DNA of 64,000 bases from Streptomyces malaysiense (GTDB lineage Bacteria > Actinomycetota > Actinomycetes > Streptomycetales > Streptomycetaceae): the NCBI RefSeq assembly GCF_000980885.2, contig NZ_LBDA02000007.1:62001-126000 (forward strand), given 5' to 3'. The notes under the pieces were generated by a model. That model saw only the letters and a list, made by a program, of their open reading frames with translations, had not been told where the DNA came from and searched no databases. Each line of letters opens with the position of its first letter. Position 1 is the first letter of the stretch. Position numbers and translations under genes: made by a program. This document shows, one piece after another, positions 37,328 through 51,848 of this stretch.

Positions 37328-37920
37328 TACACAACGTCCATCAAGGCTAGCAGCTCGCGGGCCACGTCCTCGACGGAGGTGTTGACCAGGGTCTCGTCGA
37401 ACTCCGGCTCGGCCGCCAGTTCGGTCCTGGCCGCCGCCAGGCGGCGCTCGATGACCTCGGGCGACTCGGTGCCCCGGCCGGTCAGCCTGCGCACCAGTTC
37501 CTCCCAGGAGGGCGGAGCCAGGAACACCAGCCGTGCCTCGGACATGGACTCACGGACCTGACGGGCGCCCTGGAGGTCGATCTCCAGCAGGACGGGCTCC
37601 CCCTTCTCCAGCCGCTCCAGGACGGCGGCGCGGGGCGTGCCGTACCGGTTGCCGGCGAATTCGGCCCACTCCAGCAGTTCGCCGTTGGCGATCAGCTTGT
37701 CCATCTCGTCGTCGGTGACGAAGAAGTAGTGGACTCCGTGCTGCTCACCGGGGCGCGGCTTGCGGGTCGTCGCCGACACCGAGAGCCAGACCTCGGGGTG
37801 TTCCTTGCGCATATGGGCGACGACCGTGCTCTTGCCGACCCCCGAGGGGCCGGAGAGCACGGTCAGCCGCGGACGTACGTCCGGGGGCTCGGGGGTCGTC
37901 CCCCGGAATGTTGCAGCCAT
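37327..37920 (-). CDS. gmk: guanylate kinase
   Basis: A 197-residue enzyme phosphorylating GMP/dGMP to GDP/dGDP. The P-loop is [10 protein letters not shown] (residues 23-32). The GMP-binding region contains [20 protein letters not shown] and [30 protein letters not shown] follows. ATG 37920 gives family length. It is 61 bases from the sihf stop on the same strand, and leads to rpoZ. Confidence 0.95.
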   Translation of the reverse strand: MAATFRGTTPEPPDVRPRLTVLSGPSGVGKSTVVAHMRKEHPEVWLSVSATTRKPRPGEQHGVHYFFVTDDEMDKLIANGELLEWAEFAGNRYGTPRAAVLERLEKGEPVLLEIDLQGARQVRESMSEARLVFLAPPSWEELVRRLTGRGTESPEVIERRLAAARTELAAEPEFDETLVNTSVEDVARELLALMDVV

Positions 37921-37981
37921 GCAGCGATTATTCCAGCAATCCCGGGGTGCCCGGGACTCCCGGTCCGGCGCGGGGCCGGAC

Positions 37982-38305
37982 TCAGGCGCCGGTGCTGCCG
38001 AACTCACGCTCCAGGGAAGCGATCTGGTTGGAGCCGAGACCCCGCACACGGCGGCTCTCGGAGATGCCCAGACGCTCCATGATCTGCTTGGCGCGGACCT
38101 TGCCCACGCCCGGCATGGACTCGAGCAGCGCGGAGACCTTCATCTTGCCGATGACGTCGTTCTCCTGACCCTGCTTGATCACCTCGTGCAGGGAGGCGCC
38201 GGAGTGCTTGAGTCGATTCTTGACCTCGGCCCGCTCCCGGCGAGCCGCGGCGGCCTTTTCGAGCGCGGCTGCGCGCTGTTCAGGGGTAAGGGGCGGAAGA
38301 GCCAC
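37982..38305 (-). CDS. sihf: integration host factor, actinobacterial type (sIHF)
   Basis: A 107-residue nucleoid protein unrelated to E. coli IHF. Residues 1-50 form a basic helix ([20 protein letters not shown]); 60-107 hold the helix-two-turn-helix DNA-binding part: [20 protein letters not shown] and [15 protein letters not shown]. Start GTG 38305 gives exactly the length known for Streptomyces sIHF. It shapes the nucleoid and influences sporulation and antibiotics. The 269 bases upstream, free of genes, should hold its promoter. Confidence 0.95.
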   Translation of the reverse strand: MALPPLTPEQRAAALEKAAAARRERAEVKNRLKHSGASLHEVIKQGQENDVIGKMKVSALLESMPGVGKVRAKQIMERLGISESRRVRGLGSNQIASLEREFGSTGA

Positions 38306-38574
38306 GCCTACGTCACCTCGGATGTCGAACTGTCGGATACGGACCGGTGAGGAACCTAGTCGCCCCACACCTGGGGAGCCACGAGCAACACGCTTGCCCG
38401 TTCACCCTCGCTCGGAGACTAGCGGCCAAGTCCGCCAGAGTCAGCGAGAACAGCGGAAAAGTCCTGGTCAGCCTCCGTCAGGCCGGACATTTCAGACATA
38501 CTGCCCTTGATTTGAGGATGTATTCACACTCAAGCCGACTCCGGTCCGCCCGACCGAGCACCCGAAGGCGTGCC

Positions 38575-39416
38575 TCAGGCTCCGTCGACGGCCGCCCGGA
38601 TCTCCTCGGCGAAGCGTTCGGCCGCCGCGCGCAGCGCCCCGGCGTCGGGTCCGTGCCGCAGCACGCCCCGGCTGACGTTCGGCACGACATTGCGTACGGC
38701 CGCCCCGAAGACCCCCGGGAGGTCGGCCGGGGTCGCGCCCTGGGCGCCGATGCCGGGCGCGAGGAGCGGGCCGTTGATGTCCAGGTCGTAGGCGGACAGG
38801 TCGCCGAGCGTGGCGCCGACGACCGCGCCGAAGGAGCCCAGCGGCTCCGCTCCCGCGTTCTCGGCCGCCAGGTGGGCCAGCATGGTCGCGCCCACGCCCC
38901 GGCCGTCGGCGCGCACCGCGTGCTGCACCTCGCCGCCCTCCGGGTTGGAGGTCAGCGCCAGCACGAACAGCCCGGCGCCGTTCTCCCTGGCCAGCTCCAC
39001 GGCCGGTCTCAGCGAGCCGTAGCCGAGGTACGGCGAGACGGTCAGCGCGTCGGAGAACAGCGGGGCGTCCCTGTGCAGGAACGCCTCGGCGTACGCGGCC
39101 ATGGTCGAGCCGATGTCACCGCGCTTGGCGTCCATCACGACCAGGGCGCCGGCCTCGCGCGCCTCCTGGACCGACTTCTCCAGGACGGCGACGCCGCGCG
39201 AGCCGAACCGCTCGAAGAACGCGCTCTGCGGCTTGAGCACGGCCACCCGGTCGGCCATGGCCGCCACGACGGTACGGCTGAACCGCTCCAGTCCGGCCAC
39301 GTCGTCGTCCAGGCCCCACGCGGCGAGCAGGGAGGCGTGCGGGTCGATGCCGACGCACAGCGGGCCGCGCTCGTCCATGGCGCGGCGCAGCCGGGCGCCG
39401 AAGGGCTCCAGCGAAG

Positions 39417-39420
<4 letters not shown>
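38575..39420 (-). CDS. pyrF: orotidine 5'-phosphate decarboxylase
   Basis: A 281-residue type 2 OMP decarboxylase, the last step to UMP. The catalytic Lys-Asp array is [20 protein letters not shown] (Asp, Lys and second Asp all present). ATG at 39420 overlaps the pyrD stop by four bases. It is the last gene of the pyr transcription block; sihf follows after 269 bases. Confidence 0.95.
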
Positions 39421-40523
<1,103 letters not shown>

Positions 40524-40539
40524 CGTGGGGAAGTCCTCT

Positions 40540-40572
40540 GGGGTCCTCATGAGCACCGGGGGGTCCTCATGA
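40540..40572. repeat. 13-base direct repeat in the carB-pyrD gap
   Basis: GGGGTCCTCATGA occurs at 40540-40552 and 40560-40572 (20-base period). Each copy on minus reads TCATGAGGACCCC, with an ATG. It lies between the carB hairpin and the pyrD ribosome binding site. Origin by slippage or a functional leader are both possible. Confidence 0.55.
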
Positions 40573-40573
40573 A

Positions 40574-40603
40574 GAGGGGGACACCGTTTCCGGTGTCCCC
40601 CTC
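40574..40603 (-). terminator. terminator or attenuator after carB
   Basis: A 13-bp perfect stem GAGGGGGACACCG / CGGTGTCCCCCTC with a TTTC loop, 7 bases after the carB stop and 51 before the pyrD start. It could lower expression of pyrD-pyrF relative to carAB. Confidence 0.75.
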
Positions 40604-40610
40604 GGGGCTG

Positions 40611-43911
<3,301 letters not shown>

Positions 43912-43919
<8 letters not shown>

Positions 43920-45054
43920 GCTGGCCCTCCATCAGGGAAACGAAGCGGTCGAACAGGTAGGCGGCGTCGTGCGGGCCGGCCGCCGCTTCGGGGTGGTACT
44001 GGACGGAGAAGGCGGGCTGGTCGAGCAGCTGGAGCCCCTCCACGACGTCGTCGTTCAGACAGACGTGGGACACCTCGGCACGGCCGAACTCGGTGTCGCT
44101 GACCCGGTCGAGGGGCGCGTCGACGGCGAAGCCGTGGTTGTGCGCGGTGACCTCGACCTTGCCGGTCGTACGGTCCTGGACCGGCTGGTTGATGCCCCGG
44201 TGGCCGTACTTCAGCTTGTAGGTGCCGAAGCCGAGGGCGCGGCCGAGGATCTGGTTGCCGAAGCAGATGCCGAACAGCGGCGTCCTGCGCTCCAGGACGG
44301 CGGTCATCAGGGCGACCGGGCCGTCCGCGGTGGCGGGGTCGCCGGGGCCGTTGGAGAAGAACACGCCGTCGGGGCCGACGGCGTAGATGTCCTCGGCGGT
44401 GGCGGTGGCGGGCAGGACGTGCACCTCGATGCCGCGCTCGGCCATCCGGTGCGGGGTCATGCCCTTGATGCCGAGGTCGACGGCGGCGACGGTGAACCTC
44501 TTCTCGCCGACCGCGGGGACGACGTACGCCTCCTTGGTGGCGACCTCCTCGTAGAGGCTCGCGCCCTTCATGTGCGGCTGGGCCTGCACGCGGGCCAGCA
44601 GCTCCGGCTCGGCGGCGATCGCCTCGCCGGAGAAGACGCCGGCGCGCATGGAGCCGCGCTCGCGCAGATGGCGGGTGAGGGCGCGGGTGTCGATGCCGGA
44701 GATGCCGACGACGCCCTGGCGCTCCAGCTCGTCGTCCAGGGAGCGCTTGGCACGCCAGTTGGACGGCACGCGCGCGGGGTCGCGGACCACGTAGCCGGAG
44801 ACCCAGATGCGGCCCGACTCGTCGTCCTCGTCGTTCCAGCCCGTGTTGCCGATCTGCGGGGCGGTGGCGACGACGATCTGGCGGTCGTACGACGGGTCGG
44901 TGAGGGTCTCCTGGTAGCCGGTCATGCCGGTGGAGAACACGGCCTCGCCGAAGGTCTCCCCCACGGCCCCGTAGGCGCGGCCGCGGAAGATGCGGCCGTC
45001 CTCCAGGACGAGTACGGCGGGAGTCTTCGCGGCTCCCCTGGTGGAGGTCGTCAT
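43912..45054 (-). CDS. carA: carbamoyl-phosphate synthase small subunit (glutaminase)
   Basis: A 380-residue amidotransferase subunit. The N-terminal domain has [20 protein letters not shown]; the class I glutaminase has its nucleophile in [17 protein letters not shown] (Cys near 263) and His-Glu in [11 protein letters not shown]. It releases ammonia from glutamine for CarB. ATG 45054 overlaps the membrane-protein stop by four bases, so the operon is translationally coupled at both ends. Confidence 0.96.
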
Positions 45055-45611
45055 CGTGCGCCTTCCGTGTCGTTGATCATGTGGTTGAGCGTGTCGACCC
45101 ATTCGGGGTGCTCGGCCGCGTGGTCGGAGCGGAAGCCGGAGTCGATCAGTTTGTCGCCGTGCGCCCAGGTCACCACCAGCAGTCCGCCCTCGGTGAGGAC
45201 CTTGCCGGCGATGCCCTTGTCGAGCCGGGCCTCGCGCAGGGCGGTGGCGGGGATGAAGAAGTCGTCGGCGCCGGGGCGTTCGACCTCCAGGCCCGCGTCG
45301 GTGAGGGTGAGCCGGGCCAGGCTCCGGGTGCCCAGGCCGTGGGCCACGATGCGGTCCAGCCACTGCCCTGCGGTGGTGGAGCCGTGGTAGCGGCCGCTCA
45401 TGGCCAGTCTCACCGGGCCGGGGTCCTCGGGCACGCCGGGCAGCTCCGGGATGTCGCTCTGGAGCGTGGCGCGCCATTTCCAGCCCTCGCGCATCAGCCA
45501 GTAGACGAGCGCGATGAAGAGCAGGAGTCCGACGAGCCAGCCGATGCGCGCCGGCCAGTCGGTGACCGGGGCCGACTTCTCCGCCTCGGCCAGCAGGATT
45601 ACAGGTGTCAC
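45051..45611 (-). CDS. membrane protein of unknown function in the pyr operon
   Basis: A 186-residue protein with one clear transmembrane segment ([19 protein letters not shown], about residues 21-39). The rest is a cytoplasmic beta-rich domain ([20 protein letters not shown] through [18 protein letters not shown]), resembling a PH-like fold (actinobacterial 'PH-YqeB/transporter-associated' type by memory, not certain). It is a fixed member of the actinobacterial pyr operon: GTG overlaps the pyrC stop, and its own stop overlaps carA. The role is unknown; no pyrimidine enzyme motif is present. Perhaps it anchors CPSase or ATCase. Confidence 0.78.
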   Translation of the reverse strand: MTPVILLAEAEKSAPVTDWPARIGWLVGLLLFIALVYWLMREGWKWRATLQSDIPELPGVPEDPGPVRLAMSGRYHGSTTAGQWLDRIVAHGLGTRSLARLTLTDAGLEVERPGADDFFIPATALREARLDKGIAGKVLTEGGLLVVTWAHGDKLIDSGFRSDHAAEHPEWVDTLNHMINDTEGAR

Positions 45612-46930
45612 GTGAGCTTCCCGTCGACGAGCGTGGCCTTGCCCCGCAACCACGTGTGCGTCACACGGCCCGGCAGCTCGCGCCCCTGGTAGGGGGTGTT
45701 GCGGCTGCGCGAGGCGAAGCCCGCGGGGTCCACCTGGCCACGGTATGCCGTGTCGACCAGGATGAGGTTGGCAGGCTCACCGGCCGAGACGGGACGGCCG
45801 TGTCCGGCGGCCTGTCCGATCCGCGCGGGCTTGGCGGACATCCGGTCGGCGACGCCGGCCCAGTCCAGCAGACCCGTGTCGACCATGGTCTCCTGCACCA
45901 CCGACAGCGCGGTCTCCAGACCCACCATGCCCATGGCGGCCGCGGCCCACTCGCAGTCCTTGTCCTCGTGCGGGTGCGGGGCGTGGTCGGTGGCGACGAT
46001 GTCGATCGTGCCGTCGGCGAGGGCCTCGCGCAGCGCCATGACGTCGCGCTCGGTGCGCAGCGGCGGGTTGACCTTGTAGACGGGGTTGTAGGTGCGCACC
46101 AGCTCGTCGGTGAGCAGCAGGTGGTGCGGGGTGACCTCGGCGGTGACCTGGATGCCGCGGGACTTGGCCCAGCGGACGATCTCGACGGAGCCGGCGGTCG
46201 ACAGGTGGCAGATGTGGACGCGGGAGCCGACGTGCTCGGCGAGCAGGACGTCGCGGGCGATGATCGACTCCTCGGCGACGGCGGGCCAGCCGCCCAGGCC
46301 GAGTTCGGCGGAGACGACGCCCTCGTTCATCTGGGCGCCCTCGGTCAGCCGCGGCTCCTGGGCGTGCTGGGCGACGACGCCGCCGAACGCCTTCACGTAC
46401 TCCAGGGCACGGCGCATGATCACCGCGTCGTCCACGCACTTGCCGTCGTCGGAGAAGACGGTGACCCCGGCGGCGGACTCGTGCATGGCGCCGAGCTCGG
46501 CGAGCTTCCTGCCCTCCAGGCCGACGGTGACGGCGCCGATGGGCTGGACGTCGCAGTAGCCGTGCTCCTTGCCGAGCCGCCAGACCTGCTCGACGACGCC
46601 CGCGGTGTCGGCGACGGGGAAGGTGTTGGCCATGGCGAACACGGCCGTGTAGCCGCCGGTGGCGGCCGCGCGGGTGCCGGTGAGGACGGTCTCGGAGTCC
46701 TCGCGGCCGGGCTCGCGCAGGTGCGTGTGCAGGTCGACCAGGCCCGGCAGCAGGACCTTGCCCTCGGCCTCGATCACCTCGACGTCCTCGGCGCTGACGC
46801 CGGTGGCGCTCCAGTCGATCCCGCCCTGCCGGGCGGTGGCGGCGATGGTCTCGCCGTCGATCAGCACGTCCTGCTGCTCGCCGCCGAGCACCTTCGCACC
46901 GTGGATCAGGATCTTGCTCATGTCGGTCAC
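45608..46930 (-). CDS. pyrC: dihydroorotase
   Basis: A 440-residue type I dihydroorotase. Metal ligands: His68 and His70 in [10 protein letters not shown], later histidines in VVAQHAQEP and HICHLSTA, and the catalytic Asp in [11 protein letters not shown]. It closes N-carbamoyl-aspartate to dihydroorotate. I use GTG 46930, which overlaps the pyrB stop by four bases; ATG 46921 (MSKILIHG) is the alternative. Confidence 0.95.
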   Translation of the reverse strand: MTDMSKILIHGAKVLGGEQQDVLIDGETIAATARQGGIDWSATGVSAEDVEVIEAEGKVLLPGLVDLHTHLREPGREDSETVLTGTRAAATGGYTAVFAMANTFPVADTAGVVEQVWRLGKEHGYCDVQPIGAVTVGLEGRKLAELGAMHESAAGVTVFSDDGKCVDDAVIMRRALEYVKAFGGVVAQHAQEPRLTEGAQMNEGVVSAELGLGGWPAVAEESIIARDVLLAEHVGSRVHICHLSTAGSVEIVRWAKSRGIQVTAEVTPHHLLLTDELVRTYNPVYKVNPPLRTERDVMALREALADGTIDIVATDHAPHPHEDKDCEWAAAAMGMVGLETALSVVQETMVDTGLLDWAGVADRMSAKPARIGQAAGHGRPVSAGEPANLILVDTAYRGQVDPAGFASRSRNTPYQGRELPGRVTHTWLRGKATLVDGKLT

Positions 46931-47904
46931 TTCTCCTCAGTGCGGATGGGGGCGGCGGCGGGCTCGTTGCCGCCGAGCAGCAGGTACAGGACGGCCATGC
47001 GGATGGACACGCCGTTGGCGACCTGCTCGACGACGGTGCAGCGGTCGGAGTCGGCGACCTCGGCGGTGATCTCCATGCCGCGCACCATGGGGCCGGGGTG
47101 CATCACGATGGCGTGCTCGGGCAGCCTGGCCATGCGCTCGCCGTCGAGGCCGTAGCGCCGGGAGTACTCGCGCTCGGTCGGGAAGAAGGCGGCGTTCATC
47201 CGCTCCCGCTGCACGCGCAGCATCATCACCGCGTCGCACTTGGGCAGCGTGCTGTCGAGGTCGTACGACACCTCGCAGGGCCAGGACTCGACGCCGACCG
47301 GGATCAGGGTGGGCGGGGCGACCAGGGTGACCTCGGCGCCGAGGGTGTGCAGCAGGTCGACGTTGGAGCGGGCGACCCGGCTGTGCAGGACGTCGCCGAC
47401 CAGGGTGACGCGCTTGCCGGCCAGGTCCCGGCCGAGGCCGGCGTCGCGGCCGACCAGGCGGCGGCGCATGGTGAAGGCGTCCAGCAGGGCCTGGGTGGGG
47501 TGCTGGTGGGTGCCGTCGCCCGCGTTGATCACGGCGGCGTCGATCCAGCCGGAGGTGGCCAGGCGGTAGGGCGCGCCGGAGGCGCCGTGCCGGATGACGA
47601 CGGCGTCGACGCCCATCGCCTCCAGGGTCTGGGCGGTGTCCTTCAGGGACTCGCCCTTGGAGACGCTCGATCCCTTGGCGGAGAAGTTGATGACGTCCGC
47701 GGACAGGCGCTTCTCGGCGGCCTCGAAGGAGATCCGGGTACGCGTGGAGTCCTCGAAGAAGAGGTTCACGACGGTACGGCCGCGCAGGGTCGGCAGTTTC
47801 TTGATCGGCCGGTCGGCGACCCGGGCCATCTCCTCGGCGGTGTCGAGGATCAGGACGGCGTCGTCGCGGGTGAGGTCGGCGGCCGAGATGAGATGACGCT
47901 GCAT
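46927..47904 (-). CDS. pyrB: aspartate carbamoyltransferase catalytic subunit
   Basis: A 325-residue ATCase. Carbamoyl-phosphate site [12 protein letters not shown] (Ser53-Thr-Arg-Thr), [20 protein letters not shown] and [19 protein letters not shown] are typical. It joins carbamoyl phosphate and aspartate. No pyrI regulatory chain is present, so regulation is by PyrR or association with PyrC. It follows pyrR by 89 bases. Confidence 0.96.
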   Translation of the reverse strand: MQRHLISAADLTRDDAVLILDTAEEMARVADRPIKKLPTLRGRTVVNLFFEDSTRTRISFEAAEKRLSADVINFSAKGSSVSKGESLKDTAQTLEAMGVDAVVIRHGASGAPYRLATSGWIDAAVINAGDGTHQHPTQALLDAFTMRRRLVGRDAGLGRDLAGKRVTLVGDVLHSRVARSNVDLLHTLGAEVTLVAPPTLIPVGVESWPCEVSYDLDSTLPKCDAVMMLRVQRERMNAAFFPTEREYSRRYGLDGERMARLPEHAIVMHPGPMVRGMEITAEVADSDRCTVVEQVANGVSIRMAVLYLLLGGNEPAAAPIRTEEK

Positions 47905-47993
47905 CTGTCAGGCTCCGTAGGGCAGTTCGGGAGGATTGAGGCAAACCCGGGCGCGGGTGGGTACGCCGGAGCGACCCTGGTGCGCCCGGCTTG

Positions 47994-48603
<610 letters not shown>

Positions 48604-48721
48604 CTTAAAGGACGTCGGAATTGCGCCATCCACGGTAGCAGGTCGCAGGGACCGCTCTGGTTCACCCCCTTGGCCCAACGCGCCATGACTACCACGGAAG
48701 CGTCGGGGTGGCCCATTCGGC

Positions 48722-48764
48722 TTGACGCAGAAGAATCACGCTGCGTAACCTCACAGTGAGTTAC
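48722..48764 (+). promoter_or_regulatory. bldD promoter and BldD autoregulatory operator
   Basis: TTGACG (48722-48727), 18-base spacer, TAACCT (48746-48751) forms a sigma-70 type promoter. An imperfect palindrome GTAACCTCAC-A-GTGAGTTAC (48745-48764) covers the -10 and start. BldD boxes have AGTGA/TCAC half-sites and BldD is known to repress its own gene. Confidence 0.8.
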
Positions 48765-48820
48765 CAAAACGCGCGGCGGGAAGACAGCCGGCCGCGTCGA
48801 CACAGTGTCCGGGGAGCTAT

Positions 48821-49324
48821 ATGTCCAGCGAATACGCCAAACAGCTCGGGGCCAAGCTCCGGGCCATCCGCACCCAGCAGGGCCTTTCCCTCCACGGTGT
48901 CGAGGAGAAGTCCCAGGGTCGCTGGAAGGCCGTGGTGGTGGGTTCGTACGAGCGCGGCGACCGTGCCGTGACCGTGCAGCGCCTTGCCGAGCTGGCCGAT
49001 TTCTATGGCGTCCCGGTGCAGGAGCTCCTGCCGGGCACCACGCCCGGCGGTGCCGCCGAGCCGCCGCCGAAGCTGGTCCTCGACCTGGAGCGGCTGGCCA
49101 CGGTGCCGGCCGAGAAGGCGGGCCCCCTGCAGCGCTACGCGGCGACCATCCAGTCCCAGCGCGGCGACTACAACGGCAAGGTGCTCTCCATCCGCCAGGA
49201 CGACCTGCGCACACTCGCCGTCATCTACGACCAGTCCCCCTCCGTCCTCACCGAGCAGCTGATCAGCTGGGGCGTCCTGGACGCGGACGCCCGCCGCGCG
49301 GTGGCCACGCACGAAGAGGCGTGA
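48821..49324 (+). CDS. bldD: developmental master regulator BldD
   Basis: A 167-residue regulator that, bound to tetrameric c-di-GMP, holds Streptomyces in vegetative growth. Residues 1-80 form an Xre-type HTH (LGAKLRAIRTQQGLSLHGVEE). The C-terminal domain has the c-di-GMP signature Arg114-Gly-Asp116 and Arg125-Gln-Asp-Asp128, at exactly the positions known in S. coelicolor BldD. GGGGAG seven bases before ATG. Its operator overlaps the promoter. It diverges from pyrR and ends at an 18-bp hairpin. Confidence 0.97.
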   Translation: MSSEYAKQLGAKLRAIRTQQGLSLHGVEEKSQGRWKAVVVGSYERGDRAVTVQRLAELADFYGVPVQELLPGTTPGGAAEPPPKLVLDLERLATVPAEKAGPLQRYAATIQSQRGDYNGKVLSIRQDDLRTLAVIYDQSPSVLTEQLISWGVLDADARRAVATHEEA

Positions 49325-49363
49325 CGGCGTAGGGCTCAGCGCGAAAGCGAGCAGAAACGTGTC

Positions 49364-49403
49364 GCCGGGGTGGCCCGAACCAGACGGTTCGGGCCACCCC
49401 GGC
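49364..49403 (+). terminator. bldD terminator
   Basis: An 18-bp perfect stem GCCGGGGTGGCCCGAACC / GGTTCGGGCCACCCCGGC around AGAC, 39 bases past the bldD stop, followed by GGCGTTTCC. Confidence 0.9.
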
Positions 49404-49463
49404 GGCGTTTCCGTAAGACTGCCCCGGCCGGCGTCCCGGCGCGGGCCGGGGCACCCACGCCGA

Positions 49464-49506
49464 AGGGGCGCGAGGCCCTGTCCGAGGACAGGTGCCCGGC
49501 GCCCCT
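49464..49506 (-). terminator. nusB terminator
   Basis: Outer stem AGGGGCGC / GCGCCCCT encloses an inner hairpin CCTGTCC-GA-GGACAGG, 17 bases past the nusB stop. Faces the bldD terminator in the convergent gap. Confidence 0.75.
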
Positions 49507-49523
49507 CCAGGCGGTCTTTCCGG

Positions 49524-49952
49524 TCAGGCCCGGCGGAGCGACGGCTTCAGCTCCTTGAGCCGCCCCAGCAGGCCGTTGACGAACGAGGGCGACTCATCCG
49601 TCGAGAACTCCTTCGCCAGCTGCACCATCTCGTCCAGCACGACGGCGTCCGGGGTCTCGTCCACCCAGATCAGCTCGTACGCGCCCAGCCGCAGGATGTT
49701 GCGGTCCACGACCGGCATCCGGTCGAGCGTCCACCCGACCGCGTACTGGGCGATCAGCTCGTCGATGCGCCGGGCGTGCTCGGCGTACCCCTCGACCAGC
49801 TGCATCGTGTACTCGCTGACCGGCGGCTGCCGGGTGTCGGACCGGGAGAGCCGGACCCAGTCGGCGAGGACCGTCAGGACGTCGGCGCCGCGCTGGTCGC
49901 CCTCGAAGAGGATCTGGAAGGCGCGCTTGCGGGCCGTGTTGCGGGCAGCCAC
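49524..49952 (-). CDS. nusB: transcription antitermination factor NusB
   Basis: A 142-residue all-helical NusB. RNTARKRAFQILFEGDQRG opens the family fold, and VVLDEMVQLAKEFSTDESPS with FVNGLLGRL ends it. It binds boxA RNA with NusE for rRNA antitermination. It starts 2 bases after the efp stop, so the two are one operon. Confidence 0.95.
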   Translation of the reverse strand: MAARNTARKRAFQILFEGDQRGADVLTVLADWVRLSRSDTRQPPVSEYTMQLVEGYAEHARRIDELIAQYAVGWTLDRMPVVDRNILRLGAYELIWVDETPDAVVLDEMVQLAKEFSTDESPSFVNGLLGRLKELKPSLRRA

Positions 49953-49954
49953 GG

Positions 49955-50521
49955 TTAGCTGTTCACCCGGCCGAGGTAGTCGCTCGTACGGGTGTCGACC
50001 TTGATCTTCTCACCGGTGGTGATGAAGAGCGGAACCTGGATCTGGTGACCGGTCTCCAGGACGGCGGGCTTGGTGCCACCGGTGGAGCGGTCGCCCTGGA
50101 CGCCCGGCTCGGTCTCCTGGATGACCAGCTCGACGGCGGCGGGCAGCTCCACGAAGAGCACCTCGCCCTCGTGCTGGGCCACGGTGGCGGTGAAGCCCTC
50201 GATGAGGAAGTTGGCGGCGTCGCCGACGGCCTTGCGGTCGACCATCAGCTGGTCGTAGGTCTCCATGTCCATGAAGACGAAGTAGTCGCCGTCCATGTAC
50301 GAGAACTGCATGTCGCGCTTGTCGACAGTGGCGGTCTCGACCTTGACACCGGCGTTGAAGGTCTTGTCGACGACCTTGCCGGAGAGCACGTTCTTGAGCT
50401 TGGTGCGCACGAAGGCCGGGCCCTTGCCGGGCTTGACGTGCTGGAACTCGACGACGGACCAGAGCTGGCCGCCTTCGAGCTTGAGCACCAGGCCGTTCTT
50501 GAGGTCGTTCGTGGAAGCCAC
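49955..50521 (-). CDS. efp: elongation factor P
   Basis: A 188-residue EF-P that relieves ribosome stalling at polyproline. The three beta-barrels are complete. The tip loop is VKPGKGPAF with Lys33. The PGKGP loop form is the actinobacterial type reported to function without lysine modification (memory). Co-transcribed with nusB downstream. Confidence 0.95.
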   Translation of the reverse strand: MASTNDLKNGLVLKLEGGQLWSVVEFQHVKPGKGPAFVRTKLKNVLSGKVVDKTFNAGVKVETATVDKRDMQFSYMDGDYFVFMDMETYDQLMVDRKAVGDAANFLIEGFTATVAQHEGEVLFVELPAAVELVIQETEPGVQGDRSTGGTKPAVLETGHQIQVPLFITTGEKIKVDTRTSDYLGRVNS

Positions 50522-50565
50522 GGTTGCGGAATCTCCTGGACTGACGTACGACCCCGGGTCACGCG

Positions 50566-51672
50566 CTACAGCGCGAGCAGCTCCTTGGTCGTGATGGTGA
50601 GTAGCTCGGGTCCGCCGTCCGCCTCGGGGCGCACGACGAGCGTGTCATCGATCCGGACACCGCCCCGGCCCGGGAGGTGGACCCCCGGTTCGACGGTGAC
50701 CGGCACGCAAGCGTCCAGTTTACCCATGGCCGCGGGGGCCAGCTGCGGGTCCTCGTCGATTTCGAGTCCGACACCGTGACCGGTGAGCGGCGGAAGGGCC
50801 TCCGCATAGCCCGCGGAGTCCAGCACATGGCGAGCCGCGCGGTCCACGTCGCGGTAGGCGGCGCCGGGGGCGAGCGCCTCGCGACCGGCGCGCTGGGCGG
50901 AGAAGACCAGGTCGTACAGCTGGATCTGCCAGTCCGCCGGCGAGGTGCCGATGACGAACGTACGGCCGATCTCGCAGCGGTAGCCGCGGTAGGTCGCTCC
51001 GAGGCACACCGAGAGGAAGTCGCCCTCCTCCACTCGCCGGTCGGTGGGCCGGTGGCCGCGGCGGCCGGAGTTCGGGCCGGTGGCGACGGAGGTGGGGAAG
51101 GCCGGGCCGTCGGCGCCGTGGTCGACCAGGCGGCGCTCCAGCTCCAGGGCAAGGTGCCGCTCGGTGCGGCCGACAAGGATGGACTCCAGCAGCTCACCGA
51201 GGGCCTGGTCGGCGATCTCGGCGCCGATCCGCAGGCAGGAGATCTCCTCCTCGTCCTTGACGATCCTGAGCTGCTCCACGGCGCATCCGACGTCCGCGAG
51301 GCGCAGGGCCGGGGCGGCGGCGGCGATGGCCCGGTGCCGGGCGACCGTCAGATGGTGTTCCTCGACGGCGAGGGAGTCCGCGCCCTGGCCCCGGGCGAGG
51401 CCGGCGGCGGTCACGGCGGTGTCGCCGTCCCGCGCGGGCAGGATTTGCACCCGCAGGGAGTCGTCCGGGCGGCCCTCGAAGGGACGGTCGTCGGGCGGGA
51501 CCGCGCACACCAGGAGGTCCTCGCGGCTGCCGAGGAGCAGCACGGCGCCGTGCGGGGCGGCGGCCGCGAGGTAGCGCACGTTGGCGGGGCGGGTGACGAG
51601 CGCTGCCGCGGTGCCGGCCGCGTTGAAGTGGTCCCGGAGGCGGGATCGGCGGTTCGCGTACACCTCTGACAT
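50566..51672 (-). CDS. aminopeptidase P family protein with altered metal ligands
   Basis: A 368-residue M24 'pita-bread' protein with a creatinase-like N-domain. Its place before efp and fold suggest Xaa-Pro aminopeptidase. However the five usual ligands (Asp, Asp, His, Glu, Glu) are changed: the block is [20 protein letters not shown], where family members have VDfGa...DmtRT, so the first Asp is Cys and the second is Glu. [13 protein letters not shown] keeps the first His but the second is Asp. [19 protein letters not shown] keeps the first Glu but the last is Asp. Catalysis with two metals is doubtful; an EF-P-linked binding function is possible. Overlaps no neighbour; 44 bases before efp. 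Confidence 0.82.
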   Translation of the reverse strand: MSEVYANRRSRLRDHFNAAGTAAALVTRPANVRYLAAAAPHGAVLLLGSREDLLVCAVPPDDRPFEGRPDDSLRVQILPARDGDTAVTAAGLARGQGADSLAVEEHHLTVARHRAIAAAAPALRLADVGCAVEQLRIVKDEEEISCLRIGAEIADQALGELLESILVGRTERHLALELERRLVDHGADGPAFPTSVATGPNSGRRGHRPTDRRVEEGDFLSVCLGATYRGYRCEIGRTFVIGTSPADWQIQLYDLVFSAQRAGREALAPGAAYRDVDRAARHVLDSAGYAEALPPLTGHGVGLEIDEDPQLAPAAMGKLDACVPVTVEPGVHLPGRGGVRIDDTLVVRPEADGGPELLTITTKELLAL

Positions 51673-51848
51673 GAGATGAGCGTAGGAGTTTTATGCGGTT
51701 TGTGCCGATTCAGGGGGGCCGAGTGGGGTTCGCGGAGGCGTTCCGCTCCGCGGCCGGGTGCGGGCGGGGCGTGATCGAGTACACCCGCGCGGCGAAACCG
51801 CGTACGACACGGCCCCGCGCCCCTCGAAACGGGCCGGCTCCCCCGCGA

